DNA of 64,000 nt from a virus, in the IMG/VR virus record IMGVR_UViG_3300032294_001887, positions 1 to 64,000 of that record. One strand, written 5' to 3'. This document shows, piece by piece, positions 34,901 to 41,860 of the stretch. The notes below the pieces were generated by a model. That model was given only the letters and a program-made list of their open reading frames with translations, had not been told where the DNA came from and searched no databases. Position 1 is the stretch's first letter. Each line of letters opens with the position of its first letter. The translations under genes were made by a program, and so were the position numbers.

Positions 34901-36569
34901 TAATGAACTTATAAAGAAAACTAGTAACGTGGAATTACAACAACTAATTTACTCAATATGTTATGTTAATACGTTCCCTCAGAAAGGTGCTAAGTTTGAA
35001 GGGTATAACAACAATTATGCTAATATAACATTAACTAATGACTATGGGTATAGTGCGGGTGATTTCATACAAAAAAAATGTGCGTGCGTTAATATCTCAA
35101 ATTCAACTGGTAACCCAACATCACAACCAATTGCCATTTTTGAAACAATTGGTAAGTTTTTTGATTTTATGATTGCTAGATTAAGGGCAAATGTTAATAG
35201 AGTTTATGGTGAAACCAATATTGGTGTTCCTAAATATTATGTATGTTATTGGCCGGTATCAAAAATTTCGGAATCATATTACGATAGTCATTTGAGTGAA
35301 TATAGTGAATTAATAAAAAGATTTAATGCTTCTTTTGATGCTGCCAAAGAAGTTGGAATAAATGTTGCAAAACCTATAACACCAACCACCCCAACCACAA
35401 CACCAGTACCAAATAATTTAAATACAACCACAACGGTTGTTCCATCTTGTCCTTCACCTACCATAACATCATTCTCACCATTAACAGGTATTAGTGGAAC
35501 TATATTAACAATAGTTGGTAAAGATTTAGACCAAATAACGGGAGTTACAATTAATAATGTTACAACAAATAGTAACATAACGATTAATAATCCATTTAAT
35601 ATTAGTGTTGTAGTACCATTTAGTAATACACCGGTTCAACAACAAAATCCAATAATAGTTAGAGGAGTTAATGGAAATGCTACGAGTCAAAGTGGATTTA
35701 CATATAATCCAGCTCAGGTTACACCAGTCCCAAGTAATTCTACGAATACAAATGTACAACCACAACAATCCGGGCCTGTTACTTTAAATGCTCAGACACA
35801 AACATCTCCGGGTGGAGTCACTCAACAATTAACGGTTTCGGTTAACCCACAAGCTGCGGCATTAAACACATGGGTTTTAGAACAAAATGTCACAATGATT
35901 ATTTCTGTTTACAATAATTCCGTTGTTAACAATGTTACAACGCAAACATTAAATAGAACGGTAACAACAACGGTATCTAATTATGTTTCGGGTAATGTGT
36001 TCACCATGACTTATAATAATGTTGCAGATATGTTAGTTAATAACCCAATACCTCAATTCCAAACAGCACCTATTGAAGATGGTCAAACCGCTAATATTAA
36101 ATTTACGGTTACTGCGGTTCCTGTGGATAAAGTTGAAAACCCTCAAAATGTGTCACAAACATTTAATTTCGCATTTACACCAATATCCTCAACAACACAA
36201 ACAAAACCAGGTGCATTATTTAAAGTTTCCGAAACATATGGAGGAAATGTACCAAATTTTAATGGTAGTGATTACTACAATATTAAAAAACCTACTGGAG
36301 GATACATTACATACCAATTTACTTGTACAAAACTAATTTCTAAGGGAAAAGTTGAAGTATATTCAATACCTGACCTTGTTAAACAAAATATTACGATAAC
36401 CAATAACTCAGGCACAAAATACACAAATGTTATTGAATTTAATACTTTAGGAACATTCCAACTTTCGGTTGAGTACACATCAGAAGATTATGTGGGAACC
36501 AATACAACTTTATTAAGCTTTGGTAAACCAATTTCTGTATTTGCAACATCACCACCATTCACTTTATAA
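28977..36569 (+). CDS. Giant baseplate hub-like protein with C-terminal IPT/TIG domain
   Basis: This 2,530-aa protein is the largest in the window. Its N-terminus includes 'LLGITSISVRTNSSFVPSVS' and 'CPFYLTLKGYYGQAIRY', a beta-barrel-like pattern seen at the start of hub proteins. Near residues 1840-1900, 'YGCQVQSLGNALLQPTMYFN' and 'MFNGPYFITEVNHNITPGNF' match the hub element 'G.p.l.pG..v.v.......g.y.V..v.H.i..g.f.t.f.g.r'. This supports a gp27/gpD-like hub. Residues ~2160-2250 contain an IPT/TIG fold (PTITSFSPLTGISGTILTIV), and the last 270 residues are Ig-like and Thr-rich. No lysozyme or peptidase motif was found. The protein probably joins hub and surrounding wedge functions. Confidence 0.65.
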   Translation: MAGNLVGDNSGNILVEFDYNNIIVVDPNKTIDNLRNIRERLVDHENLVMFANLEAEVVPRTKLSVGGSPEDRNRTISVAKMNFLRPTEEKFLTTGYYDELTGKDTKNGLGVNQLQEQIIDPKDGTKPYSKMVVTDPGGTATDNGLLGITSISVRTNSSFVPSVSMTLEDIQGRALFQLGDNSPYSAFFNLPYCPFYLTLKGYYGQAIRYQLNLKTFNARFNTFSGNYLIELEFVGYKFNILNEISMGSLLATPHMYSKRFNISKSPTSPEGGSNKNIEAQSKSNAISKESTISSDNVTTELVTEKGYQKIIEVYSEYKAKGLISPDFPELTLTQLMNKLLTFEQSVIDRYTKVDVEPLTNIRAYNETLVNYFNEIYGNKDSWFNIYMNPNPIILNGSGQEVYVFKQEFINNPTKKEEAKTLLSGYTTEFNKLLADNPTLGISSQTPIKNSITYNTMVKNVIFSEIDLVKTTTSQTGVLQPTSEDIKRINELLTSAFTPSLEKEASNSKLETSVGNVVNPPIFYFSEFQTLLSKMEAESNKKLSEVETILTAGLAKKIQENIGFSPTVRNISAVIMASAEAFIRLLDDVHTNAWNVKYDPIRQLAILDNPSSAPGTDTVDNFKISETAQSSNQGLVNGKIPVYPWPQFFVETPDDKKGRFQLKYLADPSVVNITKGYLYEKWPEVEFVEEYMKGLTQKFNPPISQPPTDAQNTTNIINVNAIEYPSQGIAYVNKEEVKFFYEIWERQFLTSNYSGFIRGNSNQLNQLTNLIVSAETNNIVTGLGVSSPFLALKLRNYNLTSQDYPSFLSSISNQGTGRAYQDYIRDFYVTPYIRNLTSNSFNILSLTDLGREPQTSTKSQGLLQLVNNAPNEPLVIDTYPFTDPTWVSTNMANSTTNTKNFVYNTNRVLTVFEDRDVISNFNSVYDYSKNRPVTNFSYLKVSNPTNQITSIGLSGFYNIRKDPTFFIPTEGFVNYFSPSKNLSVETTTSMLNTPYFINAIQNGVYNWRRKDPHPYTQAAYLFINSLPLASLKEKYKTLDASSDLDYIATCFKKFGAIHKMPYAWVLKMGSIWHRYKTYKASNVDILDSVWKDFNYKENFDPIASADTKTYTFNFDGTNNITLQNTSNNINRIQTGFYPKVINDFNVFYNGYDLYSGYTNDEIQKSVDNGVKVYNFTDSNINIQSGTSYSNIQTWSVVIPNGIFSLTNVGSVCNPSNNTLSDTYYIAPSFGTQLNQVSVECISNNVQVCPFINNPSIYNGSVRLLWSAPNYGYFNNSEISKPQPDSYVNKIKTGSEQQSSFRLLMDKDYSNIEEIFSVFSKDILDKFEQEFLNFSKPVANIDLGPQVVVPIGVSPTDPNGLFKNFQYLFRNLMEVNSNNPSVTTAEYFKTIGEAQLTVFSNTIKSFLEYDVILKYGNPAQYNRRVMDSYLAQGGGNNPIVDPIVFNPYVRNSLPSKLNTTTLAASKSSNPQAWFELETQVGFSTITNLKYTDSGSYITDFFIDNDIEFTQNNVILLVPIIKMFATQKLYTPTLSRNEFKNRLQIYLNSTTEFQSNLLNLILSQVRGNLPDQQELPERVIQSSIDGQQSKVENYEVFKALNDKWVAGSDYTSKTLFEDVMFLDRASRNIGDTILVDIFDLKDTLSENSLNMEMSVFTFLSGILIKNKFNIMPLPAYVNFYNIQEVDGTTTAQADGSLEFADNMWGTFLNVDYRKSGPKMICFYAGMPSSYLALPKGNSRFRDDAFDLRRASDNPLIENQTNKKDWAVSNKCVGFNVDFGIRNQNIFTSLQVSMDSGKATSETIETQLNMVNQASGRNVATQNVGLYNLYKQRSYGCQVQSLGNALLQPTMYFNLRHVPMFNGPYFITEVNHNITPGNFETTFNGVRQGIYDLPSIDSFLQSVNQNLLTQIETIVKNRKDSVTGKAITNIDKSKYITQTANNTAAAQNSCIVNLQGTPYVTWADVQTSVSTTITPQEFANELIKKTSNVELQQLIYSICYVNTFPQKGAKFEGYNNNYANITLTNDYGYSAGDFIQKKCACVNISNSTGNPTSQPIAIFETIGKFFDFMIARLRANVNRVYGETNIGVPKYYVCYWPVSKISESYYDSHLSEYSELIKRFNASFDAAKEVGINVAKPITPTTPTTTPVPNNLNTTTTVVPSCPSPTITSFSPLTGISGTILTIVGKDLDQITGVTINNVTTNSNITINNPFNISVVVPFSNTPVQQQNPIIVRGVNGNATSQSGFTYNPAQVTPVPSNSTNTNVQPQQSGPVTLNAQTQTSPGGVTQQLTVSVNPQAAALNTWVLEQNVTMIISVYNNSVVNNVTTQTLNRTVTTTVSNYVSGNVFTMTYNNVADMLVNNPIPQFQTAPIEDGQTANIKFTVTAVPVDKVENPQNVSQTFNFAFTPISSTTQTKPGALFKVSETYGGNVPNFNGSDYYNIKKPTGGYITYQFTCTKLISKGKVEVYSIPDLVKQNITITNNSGTKYTNVIEFNTLGTFQLSVEYTSEDYVGTNTTLLSFGKPISVFATSPPFTL

Positions 36570-36579
36570 CATAACGATA

Positions 36580-36587
36580 TATTTATA
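36580..36587 (+). promoter_or_regulatory. TATTTATA motif upstream of the 74-aa gene
   Basis: It lies 15 bases before ATG 36603, within an alternating AT run. Confidence 0.5.
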
Positions 36588-36602
36588 TATAAAAATAATT
36601 TT

Positions 36603-36827
36603 ATGAATTTAAAAGCAACATTAGACAACTATCTTGGAAAATCGGTTAGATATTCTGAAGAGGACAATGGAGACGGAACTAAACAAGTTTGTGATTTAGA
36701 TACTGGTGATTGTTATGTGGTTAGAGAAAGAGACGGTCTGATTGAAAGAGCCGGACATCAAACAACTGCCAATAGAAGAGTTAGAGTTGAAACTTCAAGA
36801 GGAATTAAACAATTATTAAACGGATAA
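36603..36827 (+). CDS. Hypothetical 74-aa protein
   Basis: The short acidic-then-basic protein carries 'DNGDGTKQVCDLDTGDCYVV' (two Cys seven residues apart, six between) and ends in an Arg-rich stretch (RRVRVETSRGIKQLL). The CxxxxxxC spacing alone is too little for a zinc site. It has a candidate late promoter motif and sits five bases before the next gene, so the pair is likely co-expressed. The function is unknown. Confidence 0.65.
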   Translation: MNLKATLDNYLGKSVRYSEEDNGDGTKQVCDLDTGDCYVVRERDGLIERAGHQTTANRRVRVETSRGIKQLLNG

Positions 36828-36831
36828 TAAA

Positions 36832-37482
36832 ATGAGTTTAGATAAAAAAATATTAGAAGAAATCCAAAGATATAAAAGTATTAATAACTATATCTCAGAA
36901 CAGGATGCAATTGATGATTTAACTGCACCATTACCTGGAGCTGAAACAGCACCGGCACCCGGAGCAGAAGCAACACCACCGGCATCCGGAGCAGATACAA
37001 CACCACAACCAATTGATGTTGAAACTGACCCTGATGTTGAAAAAATTGATGATGAAGGAAAATCTGAAGAAGGTGAAGAATCTGATTCGGAAGAATTGGA
37101 CATCACCGAATTGGTCGATGCTCAAAAAAATATCTCAACCAAACAAGATGATTATTTTGAAAATTTATTTAATCAATTAAATAGTTTGGAACAAAAATTG
37201 GGTGAGATGGATACCATTATGAATAAACTTAATTCACTTGAAAATAAAATTGAGAAATACAGAGAAAAAACACCTCAAGAAAAATTAGAATTAAGAAGTT
37301 ATGACTCATACCCATTCAATCAAAAACTATCACAATTTTTTGATGACAAACAAGAGGAGATGGAAAAAACAGGAAAAAATGATTATGTTTTAACATCAGA
37401 TGATGTGACAGACATAAATGTAAGTGATATCAAAAATTCATTTCAAGGTGGAGGATTTAAAGACGATTTAAAATACAGATAA
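36832..37482 (+). CDS. Acidic coiled-coil protein, unknown function
   Basis: The 216-aa protein has three parts. The N-terminal helix (MSLDKKILEEIQRYKSINNY) resembles the start of small structural proteins of this phage type. An Ala/Pro/Thr then Asp/Glu-rich linker (about 30-95) contains a triplicated 'PGAE/ASGA' element. A coiled coil at about 105-150 (NLFNQLNSLEQKLGEMDTIM) leads to a mixed C-terminus. The composition suggests a virion scaffold or tether rather than an enzyme. The gene ends before a clear terminator that isolates it from the replication block. Confidence 0.7.
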   Translation: MSLDKKILEEIQRYKSINNYISEQDAIDDLTAPLPGAETAPAPGAEATPPASGADTTPQPIDVETDPDVEKIDDEGKSEEGEESDSEELDITELVDAQKNISTKQDDYFENLFNQLNSLEQKLGEMDTIMNKLNSLENKIEKYREKTPQEKLELRSYDSYPFNQKLSQFFDDKQEEMEKTGKNDYVLTSDDVTDINVSDIKNSFQGGGFKDDLKYR

Positions 37483-37502
37483 AGAGAAAAAAAATAAATG
37501 AG

Positions 37503-37529
37503 AAAACCACCCAAAAGGTGGTTTTTTTT
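37503..37529 (+). terminator. Terminator before gene 32
   Basis: The 9-bp stem AAAACCACC (37503-37511) / GGTGGTTTT (37517-37525) with a CAAAA loop continues into a T run. It ends the late structural unit. Confidence 0.9.
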
Positions 37530-37596
37530 ATTTGACAAAGAGACTAATTTCAGTTATTATTAACTTAATTATTATAACATTTAAAATTTAAAACAC

Positions 37597-38460
37597 ATGA
37601 TGAGTTCATTAGACGCCGTATTGGCACAGTACGAAAAAGCACAACAAGCAGGGGGCGGGGCCCAAAGTAAAATGTCTCAAGATGAAAGAATGAAAAAGTA
37701 TTTCGCTCTTATTCTTGGGGAAAAAGAAAAATCAGGACAACGAAGAGTTCGTATCCTACCAACACAAGATGGTAGTTCACCATTTAAAGAAGCTTGGTAT
37801 CACGAAATCCAAGTAGGTGGACAATGGCAAAAATTCTATGACCCGGGAAAGAATGACAATGAGCGTTCTCCATTAAACGAAGTTTATGAGGAGTTGATGT
37901 CTACGGGTAAAGAGTCTGACAAAGAATTAGCAAAACAATATAAATCTCGTAAATTTTACATCGTTAAAGTTATCGATAGAGATAATGAAGCAGATGGACC
38001 AAAATTTTGGAGATTCAAACATAACTATAAAAATGATGGTATCTTGGATAAGATTATTCCTATTTGGAGAAACAAAGGAGACATCACAGACCCTGAAAAA
38101 GGTCGTGACCTTATCATTGAACTTGCAAAGTCTAAAACACCGGCAGGTAAAGAATATACAAGTGTGTCGACGATTATGTATGATGACCCGACTCAGGTTC
38201 ATGAAGAAAAAGAACAAGCTAACTCTTGGATTAATGATGAATTGACTTGGTTGGATGTTTATTCTAAAAAACCTGTTGAATATCTTGAAGCTATCGCTCG
38301 TGGAGAAACTCCAAAATGGGATAGTGAGAAAGGTGGATATGTTTATGGTAATGATACAGAATCTACCACAACTATGGGTGGCTCTAAAAAAACAGAAACA
38401 AAAACAACAATCGTTGACCCTCAAGTAAATGATGTGGTCGATGGTGATTTACCATTCTAA
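37597..38460 (+). CDS. 32: Single-stranded DNA-binding protein (gp32-like), zinc site absent
   Basis: The 287-aa protein compares with T4 gp32 at 301. The core is recognisable from 'MKKYFALILGEKEKSGQRRV', 'KFYIVKVIDRDNEADGPKFW' and 'GRDLIIELAKSKTPAGKEYT', which parallel the gp32 strands. The C-terminus is acidic and ends DVVDGDLPF, like the protein-recruiting acidic tips of SSBs. The whole protein contains no cysteine, so the structural zinc site of T4 gp32 is missing, and SPLN occupies the place where CPxC is expected. ATG 37597 is followed by a second ATG. No TATTTATA motif precedes it, so early or middle expression is likely. It works with gp43, UvsX and gp41. Confidence 0.92.
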   Translation: MMSSLDAVLAQYEKAQQAGGGAQSKMSQDERMKKYFALILGEKEKSGQRRVRILPTQDGSSPFKEAWYHEIQVGGQWQKFYDPGKNDNERSPLNEVYEELMSTGKESDKELAKQYKSRKFYIVKVIDRDNEADGPKFWRFKHNYKNDGILDKIIPIWRNKGDITDPEKGRDLIIELAKSKTPAGKEYTSVSTIMYDDPTQVHEEKEQANSWINDELTWLDVYSKKPVEYLEAIARGETPKWDSEKGGYVYGNDTESTTTMGGSKKTETKTTIVDPQVNDVVDGDLPF

Positions 38461-38473
38461 TAACTCATCGAAG

Positions 38474-38514
38474 ACATTCTCAAAGACATTTTGTCCTTGA
38501 GAATGTTTTTTTTA
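38474..38514 (+). terminator. Strong terminator between gene 32 and uvsX
   Basis: The 10-bp stem ACATTCTCAA (38474-38483) / TTGAGAATGT (38497-38506), extended inward by GAC/GTC across one mismatch, is followed by a T tract. It would allow gp32 to be made in excess over UvsX. Confidence 0.9.
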
Positions 38515-38530
38515 AATAAAAACAAAAATT

Positions 38531-39538
38531 ATGGCAATAAAGAAAAATGATTTCAGTTCGTTGAAGAAAAAGTTCTCAACATCTGCAAAATATAAACCAC
38601 AAAGATTTTTTGATTTGGGTCCTGACTTCTTGGATGCGGTAGGATTACCAGGTCCGGCAATTGGACATTTGAATATGTTATTGGGTCACTCTGATACGGG
38701 TAAAACAACGGCATTAGTTAAAACTGCGGTTGACGCTCAAAAGAAAGGTATTCTTCCTGTATTCATTATTACAGAACAGAAATGGAGCTTTGAACATGCT
38801 AAACTTATGGGATTCCAATGTGAAGAAGTTGTTGATGAAGAAACAGGTGAACTTGATTGGGATGGATTCTTTATAATAAACAATAATTTTGAGTATATTG
38901 AACAGATTACAGATTACATAAATGAATTATTAGATGCTCAAGAGAAAGGTGAGTTAGATTATGATTTGTGTATAATGTGGGATTCGGTAGGTTCAATTCC
39001 GTGTAAAATGACTTATGACGGAAAGGGAGGTAAGCAACATACGGCAGGTGTTCTATCAGATAAAATTGGTATGGGAATCAACCAAAGAATATCAGGTTCT
39101 CGTAGAGCAGATTCAAAATATGAAAACACTTTAGTAATTGTTAACCAACCATGGGTGAGTTTACCTGATAACCCTTTTAGTCAGCCTAAAATTATGTCTA
39201 AAGGAGGTAATGCGGTTTGGCTTAACTCATCTTTAGTTTTCCTATTTGGAAATCAAAAAGATGCTGGTACTTCTAAAATTACCGCTACAAAAGATAAACG
39301 CTCAATTAAATTTGCAATACGAAGTAAGGTGTCTGTCTTAAAAAATCACATATCAGGATTAGGTTATGATGATGGTAAAATAATTGTTACGCCACATGGA
39401 TTTTTGGCTGGTAAAGATTCTACTGAAGAAAAATCTAATATTGAAAAATACAAAAAAGAGTATGCGGAATATTGGAAAGACATTATTGGTGTTGATGGTG
39501 ATTTTGATTTGAAAGAAGAATTTGAGGAAGATAAATAA
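38531..39538 (+). CDS. uvsX: UvsX/RecA-like recombinase
   Basis: The 335-aa protein has Walker A GHSDTGKT (52-59), a catalytic-Glu region (FIITEQKW, E82) and Walker B CIMWDSVGS with D151. It also has a DNA-binding L1/L2 area 'GKQHTAGVLSDKIGMGINQR' and 'VIVNQPWVSLPDNPF'. T4 UvsX is 391 aa; this is somewhat shorter, mainly at the N-terminus. The C-terminus is acidic (DLKEEFEEDK), as in T4 UvsX. It should form filaments on ssDNA and drive strand exchange, replacing gp32 with the help of a mediator; no clear UvsY gene is in the window. An RHH-HNH cassette is inserted directly after it. Confidence 0.93.
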   Translation: MAIKKNDFSSLKKKFSTSAKYKPQRFFDLGPDFLDAVGLPGPAIGHLNMLLGHSDTGKTTALVKTAVDAQKKGILPVFIITEQKWSFEHAKLMGFQCEEVVDEETGELDWDGFFIINNNFEYIEQITDYINELLDAQEKGELDYDLCIMWDSVGSIPCKMTYDGKGGKQHTAGVLSDKIGMGINQRISGSRRADSKYENTLVIVNQPWVSLPDNPFSQPKIMSKGGNAVWLNSSLVFLFGNQKDAGTSKITATKDKRSIKFAIRSKVSVLKNHISGLGYDDGKIIVTPHGFLAGKDSTEEKSNIEKYKKEYAEYWKDIIGVDGDFDLKEEFEEDK

Positions 39539-39577
39539 AAAAAGTTGTAATTATTCTACTTTTATTATATTTGCAGA

Positions 39578-39585
39578 TATTTATT
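39578..39585 (+). promoter_or_regulatory. TATTTATT motif before the second RHH gene
   Basis: It ends three bases before ATG 39589, the same placement as before the first RHH gene. Confidence 0.4.
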
Positions 39586-39588
39586 AAT

Positions 39589-39741
39589 ATGGGAAGAAAG
39601 AAAAAAGAAGAAATTGAAAAAAAAGTTAAGATTGGAGTTTCGGTTGACCCCGAGCTTCCACAATACTTTAAAGACAAATCTATTAATCTATCTTCTCTTG
39701 TTAATAAGTTGTTAAAAGAATATATTAAAAATGGAAACTAA
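39589..39741 (+). CDS. Small ribbon-helix-helix-like protein, cassette 2
   Basis: The 50-aa protein MGRKKKEEIEKKVKIGVSVD continues PELPQYFKDKSINLSSLVNK and LLKEYI. It keeps the basic tail, single strand and two helices of its counterpart at 7836, with about half the residues identical by eye. It overlaps the HNH gene by 11 bp in a different frame. Conservation of this short frame in front of both endonuclease genes, while the DNA has diverged, is the best evidence that it is translated. A DNA-binding regulator is likely. Confidence 0.75.
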   Translation: MGRKKKEEIEKKVKIGVSVDPELPQYFKDKSINLSSLVNKLLKEYIKNGN

Positions 39742-40348
39742 AGTTTGTAGTAAATGTTCTGTTGATAAACCACTATTGAAATATAATGTATGTTCTAGAG
39801 TGAAAGATGGGAGGAAAGCTGAATGTAGAGAGTGTCAAAGACTTGGAACTAAAGAATATAAGTTTAAAAATAAGGAAAAAATAAAAGAATATAATTCTAA
39901 ATGGAATTCCGAAAACAAATCCTATTATCAAGAATATCGTAAAATATGGGAGGTTAAAAATTATGATAAAGTTTTAGAAAAAAGAAAAAGATTCAAAGAA
40001 AAAAATCCTAGTTATATTAACAATTATAATAAACAAAGGAAAAAAGAAGATATCTTATTCAGGCTTATATCTGATATGAGAAATTCTGTTAATCGATACC
40101 TGAAATATAGGTCAAAAAAAACTTTCGAAATCGTTGGATGTACTCCGGAATTTCTTAAGGAACATTTAGAAAAACAATTTGTTGATGGCATGACTTGGGA
40201 GAATAGGGGTGAATGGCATATTGACCACAAAATTCCATTATCTTCTGCGAAAACAGAAGAAGAACTTTACAAGTTGTGTCATTATACAAACCTTCAACCA
40301 TTATGGGCTGAAGAAAATTTGAAAAAAGGTAACAAAATTATTGTCTAA
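39731..40348 (+). CDS. HNH homing-type endonuclease, cassette 2
   Basis: The 205-aa protein has the same order as the one at 7972: zinc ribbon (METKVCSKC ... CREC), Lys-rich helical middle, 'FEIVGCTPEFLKEHLE', then HIDHKIPLSSAKTEEELY and HYTNLQPLWAEENLKK. The middle region has diverged much more than the two ends, as expected when the ends carry zinc-binding and catalysis and the middle contacts a specific target. It lies between intact uvsX and the RNase H gene, so it is an intergenic homing enzyme and not intron-borne. Confidence 0.9.
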   Translation: METKVCSKCSVDKPLLKYNVCSRVKDGRKAECRECQRLGTKEYKFKNKEKIKEYNSKWNSENKSYYQEYRKIWEVKNYDKVLEKRKRFKEKNPSYINNYNKQRKKEDILFRLISDMRNSVNRYLKYRSKKTFEIVGCTPEFLKEHLEKQFVDGMTWENRGEWHIDHKIPLSSAKTEEELYKLCHYTNLQPLWAEENLKKGNKIIV

Positions 40349-40365
40349 CCAATAAATGAAAAAAA

Positions 40366-41367
40366 TTGAAAAAAACATTATTAGTCGATGGAAACAATGC
40401 TCTTTTAATAGGGTTCTACGGGGCTAGAGATTTATACAACAATGGTGAACACTTAGGTGGAATTTACCATTTTATTAATACCTTAAGAAAATTTCTTGAA
40501 GAACATAATCACGATAAGGTTATCGTCTTTTGGGATGGAGAATCAAACTCATCCATTAGAAAGTCCATTTACCCCCAATATAAAGCGAACCGAAGACAAG
40601 ATATGAACGAGTTCAAATACGAGTCGTATCTTCAACAAAAAGTTCGTGTAAAACAATACTTGGAAGAAATCTTTGTTAGACAGGTTGAGATGGTTGATAA
40701 CGAAGCCGATGACCTCATGGCATTTTACACACAAATCGCAACCGATGAGGATATTATAATCTTCTCTGCGGACAAAGACCTCACCCAACTTATTTCCGAA
40801 CGAGTAACCATTTATTCACCAATTTCAAAACAATATTACAAGAATGGTGATATGATATCAATTAATAAAGTTGATATTCCCCACTATAATGTGTTGTTAA
40901 CCAAAATCTTTACTGGTGACAAATCCGATAACATTTATGGTATTGAAGGATTGGGAGAAAAAACATTGATTAAATATTTCCCTCAAGTGCAGGAGAAACC
41001 ATGCACTATCGAAGAAATCTTGGACTACGCACGAAATATCGAGCAAAAGAAACCTATTAAAACTCTGAATAATATTTTGACTGGTAAGACAAAATTGTCT
41101 ATACTTGGAGAAGAGTTCTATAATACGAACAAAAAAATTGTTGACCTTAAAAACCCCCTAATTACAGATGACGGAAAAGACTTAGTAGAACAGATTTTAA
41201 CAGACGATATAGACCCTACAGATAGGGGATATAAAAACTTAATGAGAATGATGATGGAGGATGGTCTCTTTAAGTATTTACCAAAAGACGATGACGCTTG
41301 GGTAAATTTCCTCAAACCATTTATGAAATTAACAAGAAAAGAAAAAAGAAACACAAACAAAAATTAA
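40366..41367 (+). CDS. rnh: RNase H / 5'-3' exonuclease (T4 rnh-like)
   Basis: The 333-aa protein has the FEN/5'-3' exonuclease signature: LLVDGNNALL, VIVFWDGESN, 'RQVEMVDNEADDLMAFY' and 'FSADKDLTQL', plus the helix-3-turn region 'FTGDKSDNIYGIEGLGEKTL'. These supply the clustered metal-binding Asp residues. T4 RNase H (305 aa) removes lagging-strand RNA primers. The start is a problem: the in-frame start is TTG 40366, while ATG 40356 is out of frame by one base across an A run. Removing one A would give MKKLKKTLLVDG. Either TTG initiation or a homopolymer miscall is possible. Confidence 0.9.
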   Translation: MKKTLLVDGNNALLIGFYGARDLYNNGEHLGGIYHFINTLRKFLEEHNHDKVIVFWDGESNSSIRKSIYPQYKANRRQDMNEFKYESYLQQKVRVKQYLEEIFVRQVEMVDNEADDLMAFYTQIATDEDIIIFSADKDLTQLISERVTIYSPISKQYYKNGDMISINKVDIPHYNVLLTKIFTGDKSDNIYGIEGLGEKTLIKYFPQVQEKPCTIEEILDYARNIEQKKPIKTLNNILTGKTKLSILGEEFYNTNKKIVDLKNPLITDDGKDLVEQILTDDIDPTDRGYKNLMRMMMEDGLFKYLPKDDDAWVNFLKPFMKLTRKEKRNTNKN

Positions 41368-41372
41368 AAATT

Positions 41373-41825
41373 ATGGCAGAACAAGAAAGCACAAAAATTG
41401 AATTTTTATTGAAATTGAATGATAACATTATTGTTCAAAGATTTTTCAATGTGAGGGGGTTTAACCCAAAAGCAAAGAATTCGTTGGAATTACATTATTT
41501 TATGAAATATTTTAAAGATGAACTCCAATATCATTTGAAAATGAAAACCGTAACTTATATGATGGACAATCAAGATTTAATATCAAATGACCCAACAGTT
41601 ATGAATACATCGTTTACCGATGGTCCGGAAATCTTCAATATGTATATAAAAATTGGAGAACAGACAATTTGTCATAGAATGTTTGATGGAAAATTATTTC
41701 CGCCAAAAGTTCGTTATACGGTTGATATACGACCTATTTTGAAAGATGCCCTTCGTGAATTGACTGACATTTTTTCCTCAAAAAAATTAAATTTTAATTA
41801 TTTGGAGTTTGACTTGAGCAAGTAA
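41373..41825 (+). CDS. Hypothetical protein in the replication block
   Basis: The start is taken at ATG 41373 (MAEQESTKIEFLLKLNDN), giving 150 aa; a longer frame reaching back into rnh is less likely. The protein is mixed alpha/beta: 'IIVQRFFNVRGFNPKAKNSL', 'HYFMKYFKDELQYHLKMKT', 'GEQTICHRMFDGKLFPPKVR' and 'DIRPILKDALRELTDIF'. No family was recognised. Its place between rnh and gene 41, 5 bases after the former, suggests a replisome accessory role (T4 has small proteins such as gp59 here), but there is no clear sequence support for a helicase loader. Confidence 0.75.
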   Translation: MAEQESTKIEFLLKLNDNIIVQRFFNVRGFNPKAKNSLELHYFMKYFKDELQYHLKMKTVTYMMDNQDLISNDPTVMNTSFTDGPEIFNMYIKIGEQTICHRMFDGKLFPPKVRYTVDIRPILKDALRELTDIFSSKKLNFNYLEFDLSK

Positions 41826-41860
41826 CTATTTAATAAAACAGGTAAACTTACAAACGATAT

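Noticed and set aside
37927-38424. 165-aa minus-strand frame opposite gene 32
   Set aside because: Composition (Phe/Ile/Arg/Ser-rich, no domain) is that of an antisense shadow of a Lys/Glu/Asp-rich gene; no promoter motif or start context.
41298-41372. N-terminal extension of the 150-aa protein back into rnh
   Set aside because: The extra 25 residues are a Lys-rich out-of-frame reading of the rnh end; ATG 41373 gives a normal short gap and a sensible N-terminus.
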